Positions 16,386-26,623 are shown, counted from the first letter of the stretch. The stretch is 64,000 nucleotides of DNA from an uncultured Gammaproteobacteria bacterium (GCA_947259485.1 CAMYLU010000009.1:7585-71584), one strand, 5' to 3'. Translations and numbers: made by a program. The notes: generated by a model not told the origin, from the letters alone.

Positions 16386-17321
16386 ATGCTCAGGATAATC
16401 TACGCGGGTACTCCGGAATTTGCAGTTCCGGCACTGGAATCACTGCTGCGCAGTGAGCATCGGATTGTAGCGGTCTACAGCCAGCCGGATCGTCCCGCAG
16501 GACGCGGCCGAAAAATGCAGCAAAGCCCGGTCAAGAAATTCGCGCTTGAGCATGACCTGCCTGTTTTTCAACCGAGCAGTTTCAGCGAGGGCAGCGCGCT
16601 CGACGATTTGCGCGCACTGAACGCCGACTTGATGGTAGTCGCAGCCTACGGTCTTCTATTGCCGCCGGTCGTGCTTGAGACTCCACGCCTGGGTTGTATC
16701 AATATACACGCTTCACTGTTACCCCGTTGGCGTGGTGCGTCGCCGATACAGCAGGCTATTTTGGCCGGCGATGAAAACAGTGGGGTGACCCTGATGAAGA
16801 TGGACCAGGGACTGGATACCGGTGCAATGATTGCGAGTCGAGCCGTCGCAATCGATCCCTCCTGGAATGCGTCGGATCTGCATGATGCACTGGCACCCCT
16901 GGGCGCCGAACTGTTGCTGGAGTCACTCGACAACACCGAGCAGGCATTGCAGCAGGCACAGGATCAGGACGATTCGCTAGCCACCTATGCTCCCCGCCTG
17001 ACAAAACAGCAGGCGGAGGTTGACTGGAACAAGCCTGCGCAGGAGTTGCTAAGGGAGATTCGCGCCTTCAATCCGTGGCCGGTGAGTTATACCTTTCTCG
17101 ACAATGAAAATCTGCGGCTCTGGTCTGCCAGGATAAATGCGGATTTCGAGCCGGGAACACCGGGTTATGTGGTTGCACATGATGCAGATGGTATTTACAT
17201 CAGTTGTGGTCAGGGAGTGCTGCAGCTGACCGAGCTGCAGTTTTCAGGGCGCAATAAATGCAGCGCAGCGCAGGCATTAAATGCCAGGAATCTGAGCGGA
17301 TGTTCGTTGGGTAAGCCGTGA
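16386..17321 (+). CDS. fmt: Methionyl-tRNA formyltransferase
   Basis: A 311-residue enzyme transferring formyl from 10-formyltetrahydrofolate to initiator Met-tRNA. The N-terminal catalytic fold begins MLRIIYAGTPEFAVPAL. The HASLLPRWRGASPIQ block (about 109-123) holds the catalytic Asn/His/Asp region, and LDTGAMI follows. A C-terminal OB-like domain (about 205-305) binds tRNA. Its stop overlaps the GTG start of rsmB (GTGA). Length is near E. coli Fmt (315). Together with def and rsmB it forms the usual translation-initiation operon. Confidence 0.97.
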   Translation: MLRIIYAGTPEFAVPALESLLRSEHRIVAVYSQPDRPAGRGRKMQQSPVKKFALEHDLPVFQPSSFSEGSALDDLRALNADLMVVAAYGLLLPPVVLETPRLGCINIHASLLPRWRGASPIQQAILAGDENSGVTLMKMDQGLDTGAMIASRAVAIDPSWNASDLHDALAPLGAELLLESLDNTEQALQQAQDQDDSLATYAPRLTKQQAEVDWNKPAQELLREIRAFNPWPVSYTFLDNENLRLWSARINADFEPGTPGYVVAHDADGIYISCGQGVLQLTELQFSGRNKCSAAQALNARNLSGCSLGKP

Positions 17322-18628
17322 CAAATTCCACCAATCCACGCTGGATAGCAGTCCAGGCTATCCTGCAGGTTCTTGATCAGGGTCGTTCCCTTGACGAAGT
17401 ATTCAACAGTGATTGGTACCAGTCGCTGACGCTTGAAAAACGAGACCTCGCGCTAAGCCGCGAACTCGTGTTTGGTTTTTGTCGTTGGTATTTCGCGCTG
17501 TCAACGCTTCTTGCCAGCCGGCTGCAAAAGCCGCTTCGGGCGCGCGATCGCGATATCGAGGTTATCCTGATACTGGGTCTTTACCAACTGTTAGTCATGA
17601 GTACCGAGCCTCACGCGGCGGTAAATGAAACCGTCAAGCTCGCGTTGGCGCAAAAAAAATCCTGGGCACGAGGCCTGGTTAACGCGCTACTGCGTGGTGT
17701 TGTTCGTGACAGGGTCGAATTGGATAGCAGCTCGCCGACGCAAGCTTACCCGGACTGGATCATGTCCCGAATTCGGCGCGATTGGGGGGAGCAGGCTGAA
17801 CGGGTGTTAATCGAGGGCAACAATCGCCCACCGATGACGCTGCGTGTCGATACCCGGCAAACATCGATCGATAATGTCATAGCCATGTTAGGCTCTGCAG
17901 GAATAGAGGCCAGCCAGCACGTTGCCGTTGCAACCGCGGTCGAGCTATCGTCCCCCTGCGAGGTCAGCCAGCTACCAGGATTTGAACAGGGCATTCTGAG
18001 CGTACAGGATGCCGCGGCGCAGATTGCCGCATCGTTGCTGGACTGCAAAGCGGGAGTACGTGTGCTCGATGCCTGTGCAGCGCCTGGCGGAAAGACGGCA
18101 CAGCTGCTGCAGCAATACGAAAATATTGAACTCGACGCGCTCGATAGCAGTGAAGTCCGGCTTGAAAGATTGCGTCAGAACTTACAGCGTATTAACAAGT
18201 CTGCGCGAATTCTAATTGGCGATGCCGCCAGCCCAGAGACCTGGTATGACGGCAATAACTACGATTGCATCCTGGCTGATGTGCCCTGTTCGGCCAGTGG
18301 TGTTATGCGCAGGCACCCGGATATCAAACTATTGCGCCGTGAAAGCGATATAATGCCGCTGCTCGCGCAACAGCGGAAAATTCTGGACGCATTGTGGCGT
18401 CTATTGAAGCCTGGAGGGAAAATGCTGTACAGCACCTGTTCTGTTTTCAGGGATGAGAATGAAGTTCAGGTAGCAAAGTTTCTACAGCGTCATCCGGACT
18501 GTGCGGAGATGAAGATAAATAATGCCGAATGGGGTGAACCTCGACCCCATGGACGCCAGATATTGACGGGTAGCGATAACATGGATGGCTTCTACTACGG
18601 GCTACTGACCAGGTTGGGTGGCGAATGA
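17318..18628 (+). CDS. rsmB: 16S rRNA (cytosine-967-C5)-methyltransferase
   Basis: A 436-residue SAM-dependent enzyme (also called Sun) with an N-terminal NusB-like RNA-binding domain (about 1-135). The Rossmann methyltransferase domain carries DACAAPGGKTAQLL (about 250-263), DVPCSASGVMRRHPDIK (about 322-338, with one active cysteine) and YSTCSVF (about 370-376, with the second cysteine). It starts at a GTG overlapping the fmt stop and ends overlapping the next gene's ATG. Length is close to E. coli RsmB (429). Assignment is secure. Confidence 0.96.
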   Translation: MTNSTNPRWIAVQAILQVLDQGRSLDEVFNSDWYQSLTLEKRDLALSRELVFGFCRWYFALSTLLASRLQKPLRARDRDIEVILILGLYQLLVMSTEPHAAVNETVKLALAQKKSWARGLVNALLRGVVRDRVELDSSSPTQAYPDWIMSRIRRDWGEQAERVLIEGNNRPPMTLRVDTRQTSIDNVIAMLGSAGIEASQHVAVATAVELSSPCEVSQLPGFEQGILSVQDAAAQIAASLLDCKAGVRVLDACAAPGGKTAQLLQQYENIELDALDSSEVRLERLRQNLQRINKSARILIGDAASPETWYDGNNYDCILADVPCSASGVMRRHPDIKLLRRESDIMPLLAQQRKILDALWRLLKPGGKMLYSTCSVFRDENEVQVAKFLQRHPDCAEMKINNAEWGEPRPHGRQILTGSDNMDGFYYGLLTRLGGE

Positions 18629-19218
18629 AACTTTGTGCATCAACTGGATTTCGTGCTTTGGTTATGACGTGCCTGGTAGTACTGACTGTATTGGCTTCCA
18701 GCGCAAAGGCACAGGACAAAGATGCGTTCATCGTGGAAACCGCGGATTTTTCACTGGATAAGGAATTGCTGATGCTCGACATGGTGGTGGAAAGTGAAAT
18801 TCCCGATTATATTTCGATCGCGCTCGAGCAAGGTTTTGCAGTACCGATCATGTTCGAGGTCGAAATTCGTTCCGCAAAGCGTTACTGGTTCGACGACAGG
18901 GTCGTTTCATTGAAACAACAATACCTGCTGCATCACCTGCCGATGCTGGATTCTTTCGTGGTACTCGATGTCAACAACTCCGAGCGGCACTATTTTGATA
19001 ATCGTAAAGCAGCGGTGCGATACCTGGAAGTGGTTTACAATTACCCTATGCTCAATATCAACAACCTGGCGGCTGATAAGGAGTATTATGCCCGTGTGCG
19101 ATTTGGCATTGATACAGATGAATTGCCGTTGCCTTTGAAGTCGAGCTCGTTGTGGGATAATGACTGGGACTTGCAAAGTGAATGGTATGAATGGGAGGTT
19201 AGGCGTCCCGAATCATGA
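18625..19218 (+). CDS. DUF4390 exported protein
   Basis: A 197-residue protein with a Sec signal peptide (hydrophobic core about 10-27, cleavage after SSAKA near residue 29). The body matches the DUF4390 family seen between rsmB and ntrY in many proteobacteria. Its function is not known; its fixed place upstream of a membrane sensor kinase suggests a periplasmic partner or modulator of NtrY. It overlaps rsmB and ntrY by 4 bp each (ATGA), so all are translationally coupled. No catalytic motif is visible. Confidence 0.85.
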   Translation: MKLCASTGFRALVMTCLVVLTVLASSAKAQDKDAFIVETADFSLDKELLMLDMVVESEIPDYISIALEQGFAVPIMFEVEIRSAKRYWFDDRVVSLKQQYLLHHLPMLDSFVVLDVNNSERHYFDNRKAAVRYLEVVYNYPMLNINNLAADKEYYARVRFGIDTDELPLPLKSSSLWDNDWDLQSEWYEWEVRRPES

Positions 19219-21419
19219 ATAGTACATTTCGTAATACAGCCTCGATTCTGGCCCTGGTTCTGTTGCTGATGGGGTCGCTTTATGCGATTAGCGATGCTAC
19301 CTCGCAGGCGGCTACCTTTGGTAAGTATTACAACTGGCTGATATTTTTTAATGCGATCGGCCTGGTGGCCCTGTTGGGTCTGATCGTTTACAACGTTTAC
19401 AAGCTGATCGTACAGTATCGTTTGAAAACGATTGGTTCGCATCTGACCGCGCGCATGATCGGGGTGTTCGTATTATTGACCATTATCCCGGTAAGCGTGG
19501 TTTACTACTTTTCACTTAGTTTTTTGCATCGTGGCATCGATAGCTGGTTTGATGTCGGCATCGAGGTTGCCCTTGAAGACTCTTTACAACTCGGTCGAAG
19601 TGCAGTCGACCTGCGTAAGCGTGATGCCCTTAACAAGACGCGCGACATCGCGGGCGAAATCGTTGAACTGGATAACGAAATACTGGTAGTTTATCTCGAC
19701 GAAGTTCGTGAGCAGTATGGTGCCAACGAAGTAACGCTGTACGATCACGTGAACTCCATCATCGCTTCCAGCAGTATCGATTCCACCGAGTTACCCGAAG
19801 CCTTGCCGTTAGCCGACATAGGTGATCTCGATATCGACAGGCCCTACCTGAAACTGGTTGAAGACCCGGTCTATGGTCTGGCGATACAAATTGTCATCCT
19901 GGTGCAAAGCCTGGATGCGACCGAGCCGGCAAAAACGCTGCAAGCACAATACCCTTTTACCGATCGGCTCAATGAACTTACCGTGGGCGTACAGAAAGCC
20001 TACGACCGCTACAAGGAACTTGCGCTATTGCGTGACCCGTTGAAAACCAGTTTCACAATGGCGCTGTCAGTCATCTGGCTGTTAAGCGTGTTCTCGGCGA
20101 TCTGGCTGGCTTTTGTCGCTGCGCGCAAACTGGTATCACCCATCAATGACCTGGTTGAAGGCACCAAGGCGGTTGCGGCGGGTGATTACGAAAAGCAGTT
20201 GAACCTGTCAGGCAGCGATGAACTCGGATTTCTGCTGCGCTCTTTCAACACCATGACTCGCAAGATCTCGCGCAGTCGCGCAGTTGCCGAGCAGAGTCAG
20301 CGCATGGAGGCCCTGCAGAAAAATTACCTGGAATCGGTAATGGAGCATATTACCTCCGGTGTACTGACGATCGATGAAACCGGGTTCATAAAAAGTGTTA
20401 ATCCGGCTGCCTGCCTGATTTTTGATATTGAAAATCACTTTTTCACCGAGCTCTATATTGCCGATGTTGTGCGCCAGTATCCGATGATGGAACCATTTTT
20501 TGATGCCGTTCAGTCACAAATGAACAATCATCAGGAATGGCAGGAGGAAATTGTTATATTTATCCAGGGAGGCAGGAAAATGCTGCGAGTTCGTGGCACT
20601 ACGCTGCTATCGCAAAATGATGATCGCAAGGAGCAGGTCATCGTGGTTGATGATTTGACCGAATTAATCCAGGCACAAAAGGAATCAGCATGGAGCGAAA
20701 TGGCGCGCCGACTGGCACACGAGATTAAAAACCCGTTAACGCCGATACAGCTTTCGGCCGAACGTCTGCATCGCAAGTTAAGCGGTGAGGTCAGCGCTGA
20801 AAAACAGTCGTTGCTGGATCGCTACACGCATACCATCGTACAGCAGGTCGAGGCGATGAAATCCATGGTCAACGCCTTTACCGAATACGCACGGGCGCCG
20901 ACCCAGAAACCGCAGTGGGTCGATGTAAATGCGATGCTCGAAGAAATTGCAGTGCTTTATCACGCGGATAACACGGCTGTCGAGATCGAATTGAAACTCG
21001 ATAAATCGCTGCCGGTGGTTGAGGCAGATGACGTGCGCCTGCGCCAACTAATTCACAACCTGGTCAAAAACAGCCTTGAAACCCTGGAAGGCGAAGGCTG
21101 GATAGAATTGAAGACAGAATATATCGAGAAACCGAATCACAGCTGGATCGAATTCGCTGTTGAAGACAGTGGCCAGGGTATTGCGACCGAGGTTGCTGAT
21201 AATTTGTTCGATCCTTACGTGACGACCAAGACCTCGGGCAGCGGGCTTGGTCTTGCTATCGTGCAAAAGATCGTCGATGAACACGGTGGTTCCGTGCGTG
21301 TCGACAAGTCAAGCCGGGGTGGTGCAATATTTACCATCCGTCTGCCCGTACCCGTCGCAGCAAACGAGGCAGAGGCCAGTCCTGCGGTTGAGCCAATGAA
21401 AAAGAAGGTAATGCCATGA
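19215..21419 (+). CDS. ntrY: NtrY-type sensor histidine kinase
   Basis: A 734-residue membrane sensor kinase. Helices lie near residues 8-28, 40-62, 77-98 and 274-300. A periplasmic sensor region of about 170 residues lies between the third and fourth. HAMP (about 300-352), PAS (about 370-480) and HisKA domains follow. The phosphoacceptor is His502 in HEIKNPLTP, and the ATPase domain has N box LVKNSLE, G1 DSGQGI and G2 SGSGLGLAI. It would phosphorylate the NtrX protein encoded next (4-bp overlap). NtrY-NtrX systems have been linked to nitrogen, redox and envelope control. The signal here is unknown; the neighbouring trk genes raise potassium or osmotic status as a candidate. Confidence 0.93.
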   Translation: MNSTFRNTASILALVLLLMGSLYAISDATSQAATFGKYYNWLIFFNAIGLVALLGLIVYNVYKLIVQYRLKTIGSHLTARMIGVFVLLTIIPVSVVYYFSLSFLHRGIDSWFDVGIEVALEDSLQLGRSAVDLRKRDALNKTRDIAGEIVELDNEILVVYLDEVREQYGANEVTLYDHVNSIIASSSIDSTELPEALPLADIGDLDIDRPYLKLVEDPVYGLAIQIVILVQSLDATEPAKTLQAQYPFTDRLNELTVGVQKAYDRYKELALLRDPLKTSFTMALSVIWLLSVFSAIWLAFVAARKLVSPINDLVEGTKAVAAGDYEKQLNLSGSDELGFLLRSFNTMTRKISRSRAVAEQSQRMEALQKNYLESVMEHITSGVLTIDETGFIKSVNPAACLIFDIENHFFTELYIADVVRQYPMMEPFFDAVQSQMNNHQEWQEEIVIFIQGGRKMLRVRGTTLLSQNDDRKEQVIVVDDLTELIQAQKESAWSEMARRLAHEIKNPLTPIQLSAERLHRKLSGEVSAEKQSLLDRYTHTIVQQVEAMKSMVNAFTEYARAPTQKPQWVDVNAMLEEIAVLYHADNTAVEIELKLDKSLPVVEADDVRLRQLIHNLVKNSLETLEGEGWIELKTEYIEKPNHSWIEFAVEDSGQGIATEVADNLFDPYVTTKTSGSGLGLAIVQKIVDEHGGSVRVDKSSRGGAIFTIRLPVPVAANEAEASPAVEPMKKKVMP

Positions 21420-22675
21420 ACGCCCGAATCCTGGTGGTTGATGATGAACCCGATATTCGTTTCCTGCTAAAGGATATTCTTGAGGATGAAGGTTACCTGG
21501 TTGACGTGGCGGAGCATGCGAAAGCTGCTAATGAAATCAAGCGTGTTTCGGATCCTGACCTTGTACTGCTGGATATCTGGATGCCCGAAGTCGACGGTGT
21601 AACGCTGTTGAAACAATGGAAGTCTTCCGGTCAGGACCACTGCCCGGTGGTGATGATGTCAGGCCACGGCACGGTTGAAACCGCGGTCGAGGCTACCCGC
21701 TACGGCGCGATTGATTTCGTGGAAAAACCTCTTTCCATGGCCAAGTTGATAAGCACGGTAAAGTCAGCCCTGGCGAACAGTTCGCATGACCCGCGACAGG
21801 AAAATAATCGCAGGCGTGAGGAACCGGTCGGGAACAGCCGGGTGGTGCAGCATCTGAAACAGAGCATGCTGGATTTAGGCAGTTCAAATCAGGCGGTCTT
21901 CTTAAGCGGCCCTTACGGCAGTGGCAGGCGTATCTGGGCCGATTATCTCAGCGCGTCCGCGGGCGGCATGGATGTTTTCGATACCAACCGGGAACTGCGC
22001 AATTATCTGCCCTTAAAAGCCAACCTCTACATCGAGGATATCTGTGATCTCAGTCTCGAACAGCAGGCCAAACTTCACGACGCCATCGAGTTGACGAATC
22101 GAGATTCGAGATTCCGATTCATTATCTCATGTCGATTTGATTACCAGGAGCTGAAAAACAATGCCCAGGTGGATCCGCGTATGGCGGCTATGTGGATGGA
22201 TGCAATTGTAATACCGTCTCTGGACGATCATATCGAGGATATTCCCGAACTGCTGGAATACTATGTCAATTGGTATAGTGATCATGAACAATTACCCTAT
22301 CGGCATTTTGATGTTGCGGCACAAAACCTGTTGCGCAATCATCATTGGTCCGGGGATATCAATCAGCTTAAACGGTTTGTAAAGGCAATTCTGGAAAATG
22401 ACGATACCGAGAATATTGATCTGCCGGAAATCGAAGATACGCTGCACCAGGTTACAACGAACGCTGACCAGGATCCGGATAACAAAATGCAGATAACAAT
22501 CGATATGAATCTTGATCTAAGGGAAGCGAGAGAAGCGTTTGAACGCGAATACCTGTCCCGGCACCTGGCGCTCAGTGACAATAATATGTCAGAGCTGGCA
22601 CGCCGGGTCGGGCAGGAGAGAACGCACCTGTATCGCAAGTTGAAATCATTGGGACTACAAACCAAAAAACAATAA
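21416..22675 (+). CDS. ntrX: NtrX-like response regulator with degenerate AAA+ domain
   Basis: A 419-residue regulator. The receiver domain (1-120) is intact, with phosphoacceptor Asp53 in LVLLDIWMPEVDG and Lys104 of the EKP motif. The central AAA+ domain (about 138-325) is eroded: the Walker A position reads GPYGSGR with Arg171 in place of Lys, Walker B reads LYIEDI instead of LFLDE, and no GAFTGA loop is present. Only 33 residues separate the two motifs, about half the usual distance. A Fis-type HTH is clear at about 385-412 (ELARRVGQERTHLYRKLKSLGL). It probably binds DNA but cannot activate sigma-54 RNA polymerase. It overlaps ntrY by 4 bp and trkA follows after 6 bp. Confidence 0.92.
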   Translation: MNARILVVDDEPDIRFLLKDILEDEGYLVDVAEHAKAANEIKRVSDPDLVLLDIWMPEVDGVTLLKQWKSSGQDHCPVVMMSGHGTVETAVEATRYGAIDFVEKPLSMAKLISTVKSALANSSHDPRQENNRRREEPVGNSRVVQHLKQSMLDLGSSNQAVFLSGPYGSGRRIWADYLSASAGGMDVFDTNRELRNYLPLKANLYIEDICDLSLEQQAKLHDAIELTNRDSRFRFIISCRFDYQELKNNAQVDPRMAAMWMDAIVIPSLDDHIEDIPELLEYYVNWYSDHEQLPYRHFDVAAQNLLRNHHWSGDINQLKRFVKAILENDDTENIDLPEIEDTLHQVTTNADQDPDNKMQITIDMNLDLREAREAFEREYLSRHLALSDNNMSELARRVGQERTHLYRKLKSLGLQTKKQ

Positions 22676-22681
22676 CAAACC

Positions 22682-24058
22682 ATGAATATAATCATCTTAG
22701 GTGCCGGACAGGTAGGTTCGACGGTAGCGACTGAACTCGCCAAGGAAGAGAGCAACGAAATCACGGTCATCGACACCAATCAGCAGATTCTCTCTGAATT
22801 ACAGGAACGACTCGATCTGCGCACCATTTGTGGTAACGGTGCTTACCCGGGGTTACTCGAAGATGCGGGTGCCGACGATGCTGACATGCTGATAGCGCTG
22901 ACCAATAGCGATGAAATCAACATGATTGGCTGCCAGGTGGCGTCCTCGCTTTTCCATACACCTACCAAGATTGCACGTATTCGTTCGCCAGAGTACCTGC
23001 GTCGGCCCGGCTTGTTTTCCGAGGACTCGATTCCGGTCGATTTCATGATCAGTCCCGAATCGCTGGTCACGGAATATATCTACCACTTGATCGAACATCC
23101 AAGTGCCTTGCAGGTGCTCGATTTTGCCGGGGGCAGGGCGCAACTGGTCGCGGTGAAAGCCTATGATGATGGTTTGATGGTGGGACGTGAGCTGAAAACC
23201 ATGAATGATGTCGTGCCCGGTGTCGATATGCGGGTAGCGGCAATATTTCGTGGTGGTGAGTCGATTCAGCCGTCCGCCGAGTGCGTGATCGAGGCAAATG
23301 ACGAAGTGTTTCTGCTGGCTGCGCGTGAACATATACCGACCGTTATCTCGGAAATGCGCAAACTTGAAAAACCTAACAAGCGTATCATGCTTGCCGGTGG
23401 CGGTAATATTGGTGGTCAACTAGCGGCACTGATGGAAAGAAATTACCAGGTCAAGGTGATCGAGGCCAATCCGGCACGCACGCGCCAATTATCAGCATCA
23501 CTGGATTCAACTATCGTGTTGCTGGGAGATGCCGCCAACCCGGATCTGCTGATCGAAGAAAACATCGAATGCATGGATGTTTTCTGTGCGCTAACCAATG
23601 ATGACGAGGCCAATATCCTGTCCTCGATGCTGGCCAAACGTATGGGTGCCAAGAAGGTTATGTCGTTGATCAATCGGGCAGCCTATGTTGACCTGGTCGA
23701 AAGCGGATTGATCGATATCGCGATATCACCACACCAGGTCACCATTGGAGCCCTGCTTGCGCACATACGTCGTGGTGACGTGGTAGCAGTGCACGCATTG
23801 CGACGTGGTTCGGCCGAGGCCATTGAGGCTATTGCGCACGGTGACAAGACCTCGTCGCGGGTCGTAGGTCGGCCGATCGAGGAAATCAACTTGCCCGAGG
23901 GTGCCCGCATAAGTGCCATCGTACGCGGTGAAGAAGTCATTATTGCCCACCACGACACCGTCATTGAATCCGAGGATCACGTCATCCTGTTCGTGACTGA
24001 TAAAAAGAAGATCGCGGCCGTGGAAAAGCTGTTCCAGGTCGGTATCACCTATTTTTAA
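22682..24058 (+). CDS. trkA: Trk potassium uptake regulator TrkA
   Basis: A 458-residue cytosolic gating subunit of the Trk potassium system. It has two Rossmann RCK-N domains, with nucleotide loops ILGAGQVGSTVA (about 4-15) and LAGGGNIGGQLAA (about 237-249), each followed by an RCK-C domain (about 140-225 and 370-455). NAD(H) or ATP binding at these loops controls TrkH. The length equals E. coli TrkA. It lies 6 bp after ntrX and 19 bp before trkH. Assignment is secure. Confidence 0.97.
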   Translation: MNIIILGAGQVGSTVATELAKEESNEITVIDTNQQILSELQERLDLRTICGNGAYPGLLEDAGADDADMLIALTNSDEINMIGCQVASSLFHTPTKIARIRSPEYLRRPGLFSEDSIPVDFMISPESLVTEYIYHLIEHPSALQVLDFAGGRAQLVAVKAYDDGLMVGRELKTMNDVVPGVDMRVAAIFRGGESIQPSAECVIEANDEVFLLAAREHIPTVISEMRKLEKPNKRIMLAGGGNIGGQLAALMERNYQVKVIEANPARTRQLSASLDSTIVLLGDAANPDLLIEENIECMDVFCALTNDDEANILSSMLAKRMGAKKVMSLINRAAYVDLVESGLIDIAISPHQVTIGALLAHIRRGDVVAVHALRRGSAEAIEAIAHGDKTSSRVVGRPIEEINLPEGARISAIVRGEEVIIAHHDTVIESEDHVILFVTDKKKIAAVEKLFQVGITYF

Positions 24059-24077
24059 ACGCTGGCTGGTCATTTAA

Positions 24078-25529
24078 ATGCAGCTTCTGGTTATACAACG
24101 CATTTTCGGTTTACTGGTGATGGTATTCAGTATCGCCTTGATGCCGCCGATAGTTGCCGGTCTGATTTATGGTGATGGTGCGGTTCTGCCATTTGTAGAA
24201 GCTTTTGCGTTAACCCTGGTTTTCGGGTTTTTACTGTATCTTCCGGTACGGAATCAGAAAAAAGAATTGCGTCTGCGTGACGGTTTCCTGGTGGTGGTGT
24301 TATTCTGGACCGTTTTAGGGGTTGCCGGTGGCCTGCCAATATACCTGTCCGGGATCTACGATATTTCGGTTACCGATGCGGTTTTCGAATCGATTTCGGG
24401 GATCACCACGACCGGCGCCACGGTCATCGTCGGCATCGATGATTTGCCGCACTCGCTATTACTGTACCGCCAGGAACTCCAGTGGCTCGGTGGTATGGGT
24501 ATTATCGTGCTGGCGGTTGCAGTGTTACCGATGCTCGGGGTCGGAGGTATGCAGTTGTTTCGCGCTGAAACCCCTGGCCCGGTAAAGGATACCAAGCTGA
24601 CCCCGCGTATCACCGAAACTGCAAAGGCGTTGTGGTATATCTATCTCGGCCTCACGGTGGCCTGTTGCCTGGCATACTGGCTTGCGGGCATGTCATTTTT
24701 TGACGCGATGTCGCATTCCTTCTCGACGGTCGCGATCGGTGGATTTTCCACCCATGATGCCAGCATCGGCTATTTCGACAGCACCGCCATTCAATTCATC
24801 GCAATTGTTTTCATGTTGCTTTCGGGTATTAATTTCGCAATACATTTCATTGCATTCCGGCACCGCTCGTTGAAACCCTACCAACGGGACGCCGAATTTC
24901 GCACCTACATCCTGGTGCTGTTTGTTGTCAGCATCATTACCGTTGGTTATCTGCAGTTTATGCACACTTTCGATTCGACCGCTGAATCGATTATCGAGGG
25001 ATTGTTTCAGGTCGTCTCGATCGGCACAACGACCGGTTTTACCACGGCTGAATATTATAGTTGGCCTGGCTTTCTGCCTGTTTTGCTGCTCTATGTCAGC
25101 TTTATCGGCGGTTGCTCGGGATCTACCGGGGGTGGCATCAAGGTTATTCGTATCCTGCTGCTGGTTAAGCAGGGTGTTCGAGAGTTAAGGCGCCTGGTGC
25201 ACCCGAATGCCGAATTCCCGGTCAAGATTGGTAAAAAAGCGATGCCCGAGAAGGTCATCGAAGCGGTATGGGGTTTTTTTGCTGCCTATTTCGCGATTTC
25301 TGCGCTGATGATCCTGTTGCTGATGGCGACCGGTTTGAACCAGGAAACCGCGTTCTCCGCGGTTGCTGCCTGTCTTAACAATCTGGGTCCCGGCCTCGGT
25401 GATGTCGGCAGAAATTTTTCGTCGATTAATGATCCCGCGAAATGGATTCTTTGCCTGGCGATGCTGCTCGGGCGACTTGAAATTTTCACCCTGCTGGTTT
25501 TGTTCACGCCCGCGTTCTGGAAAAAGTAA
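24078..25529 (+). CDS. trkH: Trk potassium transporter, membrane subunit
   Basis: A 483-residue inner-membrane potassium channel-like transporter with four M1-P-M2 repeats. Filter loops are visible as [13 protein letters not shown] (about 107-119), [15 protein letters not shown] (about 216-230), [15 protein letters not shown] (about 310-324) and [12 protein letters not shown] (about 435-446). [14 protein letters not shown] (about 343-356) is the conserved M2 gating stretch. The length equals E. coli TrkH. It is encoded directly after trkA, giving the full TrkAH pair; the next gene, ttcA, starts 4 bp after the stop. Confidence 0.97.
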   Translation: MQLLVIQRIFGLLVMVFSIALMPPIVAGLIYGDGAVLPFVEAFALTLVFGFLLYLPVRNQKKELRLRDGFLVVVLFWTVLGVAGGLPIYLSGIYDISVTDAVFESISGITTTGATVIVGIDDLPHSLLLYRQELQWLGGMGIIVLAVAVLPMLGVGGMQLFRAETPGPVKDTKLTPRITETAKALWYIYLGLTVACCLAYWLAGMSFFDAMSHSFSTVAIGGFSTHDASIGYFDSTAIQFIAIVFMLLSGINFAIHFIAFRHRSLKPYQRDAEFRTYILVLFVVSIITVGYLQFMHTFDSTAESIIEGLFQVVSIGTTTGFTTAEYYSWPGFLPVLLLYVSFIGGCSGSTGGGIKVIRILLLVKQGVRELRRLVHPNAEFPVKIGKKAMPEKVIEAVWGFFAAYFAISALMILLLMATGLNQETAFSAVAACLNNLGPGLGDVGRNFSSINDPAKWILCLAMLLGRLEIFTLLVLFTPAFWKK

Positions 25530-25533
25530 GTCG

Positions 25534-26358
25534 ATGATGAACCAGAATAGCCATGACATCGATATCAGCGCCCTGGAGCAGCCCGGCCTGGAAAAAATTG
25601 AACGCAAGATCCGTGGCAACGTGGGCCGGGCGATCAGCGATTTCAACATGATCGAAGACGGTGATCGCATCATGGTATGCCTCTCGGGCGGCGCCGATAG
25701 TTACAGTTTGCTCGATATTTTACTGACCTTGCAAAAATCGGCGCCGATTCAGTTCGAACTGATAGCGGTAAACCTGGATCAGAAACAACCTGGTTTTCCC
25801 GAATCGGTGTTACCGGATTACCTGGACGCTTTGGGCGTCGAGTTCAGGATCGTCGAGGAGGATACCTATAGTGTCGTCAAGCGCCTGGTTCCCGAGGGCA
25901 AGACCACTTGCTCGCTGTGCTCGAGATTGCGCCGCGGTGTACTTTATAACGTGGCGGCTGAACTGGGTGCCAGCAAGATAGCACTCGGTCACCATGCAGA
26001 CGACATAGTCGAAACCCTGTTTCTAAACATGTTTTTTAACAGCCGCTTAAAGGCGATGCCGGCAAAGCTTAAGAGCGACGATCAACGAAACGTGGTGATA
26101 CGCCCGCTGGTTTATGTGCGTGAGAAGCTGATAAAACAGTATGCCGCGCTGCGTGAATTCCCCATAATTCCCTGCAACCTGTGCGGCTCTCAAACCGGTT
26201 TACAGCGCCAGACGATTAAATCCATGCTGCTGCAATGGGATGATGCTTATCCGGGGCGTGTTGACAATATCGTCACTTCGCTGTGCAAGGTAACAGCTTC
26301 GCATTTACTCGATGGCGACCTTTTTGATTTTCAAAACTTGAAGCAGTCCGACGATTGA
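25534..26358 (+). CDS. ttcA: tRNA 2-thiocytidine biosynthesis protein TtcA
   Basis: A 274-residue PP-loop ATPase that thiolates cytidine 32 of certain tRNAs using an Fe-S cluster. The PP-loop reads [15 protein letters not shown] (about 48-62); the fifth position is Ala where E. coli has Lys, which still fits SGGxDS. The cluster cysteines are in [11 protein letters not shown] (about 127-137) and the downstream CNLCGSQ. The start at 25534 (or the next ATG at 25537) is chosen because upstream sequence is trkH coding in another frame. It is shorter than E. coli TtcA (311), mainly at the C terminus. It lies 4 bp after trkH. Confidence 0.95.
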   Translation: MMNQNSHDIDISALEQPGLEKIERKIRGNVGRAISDFNMIEDGDRIMVCLSGGADSYSLLDILLTLQKSAPIQFELIAVNLDQKQPGFPESVLPDYLDALGVEFRIVEEDTYSVVKRLVPEGKTTCSLCSRLRRGVLYNVAAELGASKIALGHHADDIVETLFLNMFFNSRLKAMPAKLKSDDQRNVVIRPLVYVREKLIKQYAALREFPIIPCNLCGSQTGLQRQTIKSMLLQWDDAYPGRVDNIVTSLCKVTASHLLDGDLFDFQNLKQSDD

Positions 26359-26539
26359 TCCCGGCCGACGGAAGCCCTTATCAAATGCTGCCTGGAGGGC
26401 AGAAAAAAAGAGACCCGGCTAATTTCTAACCAGGCCTAGGGTACCTCGAGGAGAGAAAAACCAGCTCGATTAATTCGGTGTTCCCTGTTAGAGCATTGTC
26501 GCGCCGTGGATGTCTTGCCTGTCTGTCGACCACTCCCAT

Positions 26540-26565
26540 TGTCGTGATAGTATATTGTCACGACA
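26540..26565. promoter_or_regulatory. Inverted repeat, possible operator upstream of pip
   Basis: TGTCGTGA (26540-26547) is mirrored by TCACGACA (26558-26565) around an AT-rich 10-bp spacer that contains TAGTAT and TATATT, either of which could be a -10 box. This layout suits a repressor site overlapping a promoter. The regulator is unknown. Confidence 0.5.
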
Positions 26566-26623
26566 GGCGCTGGACTGAAACCCTGGTCAGGCTGTGCAGT
26601 TGTCAGCATTGAGCTCTCATTCG

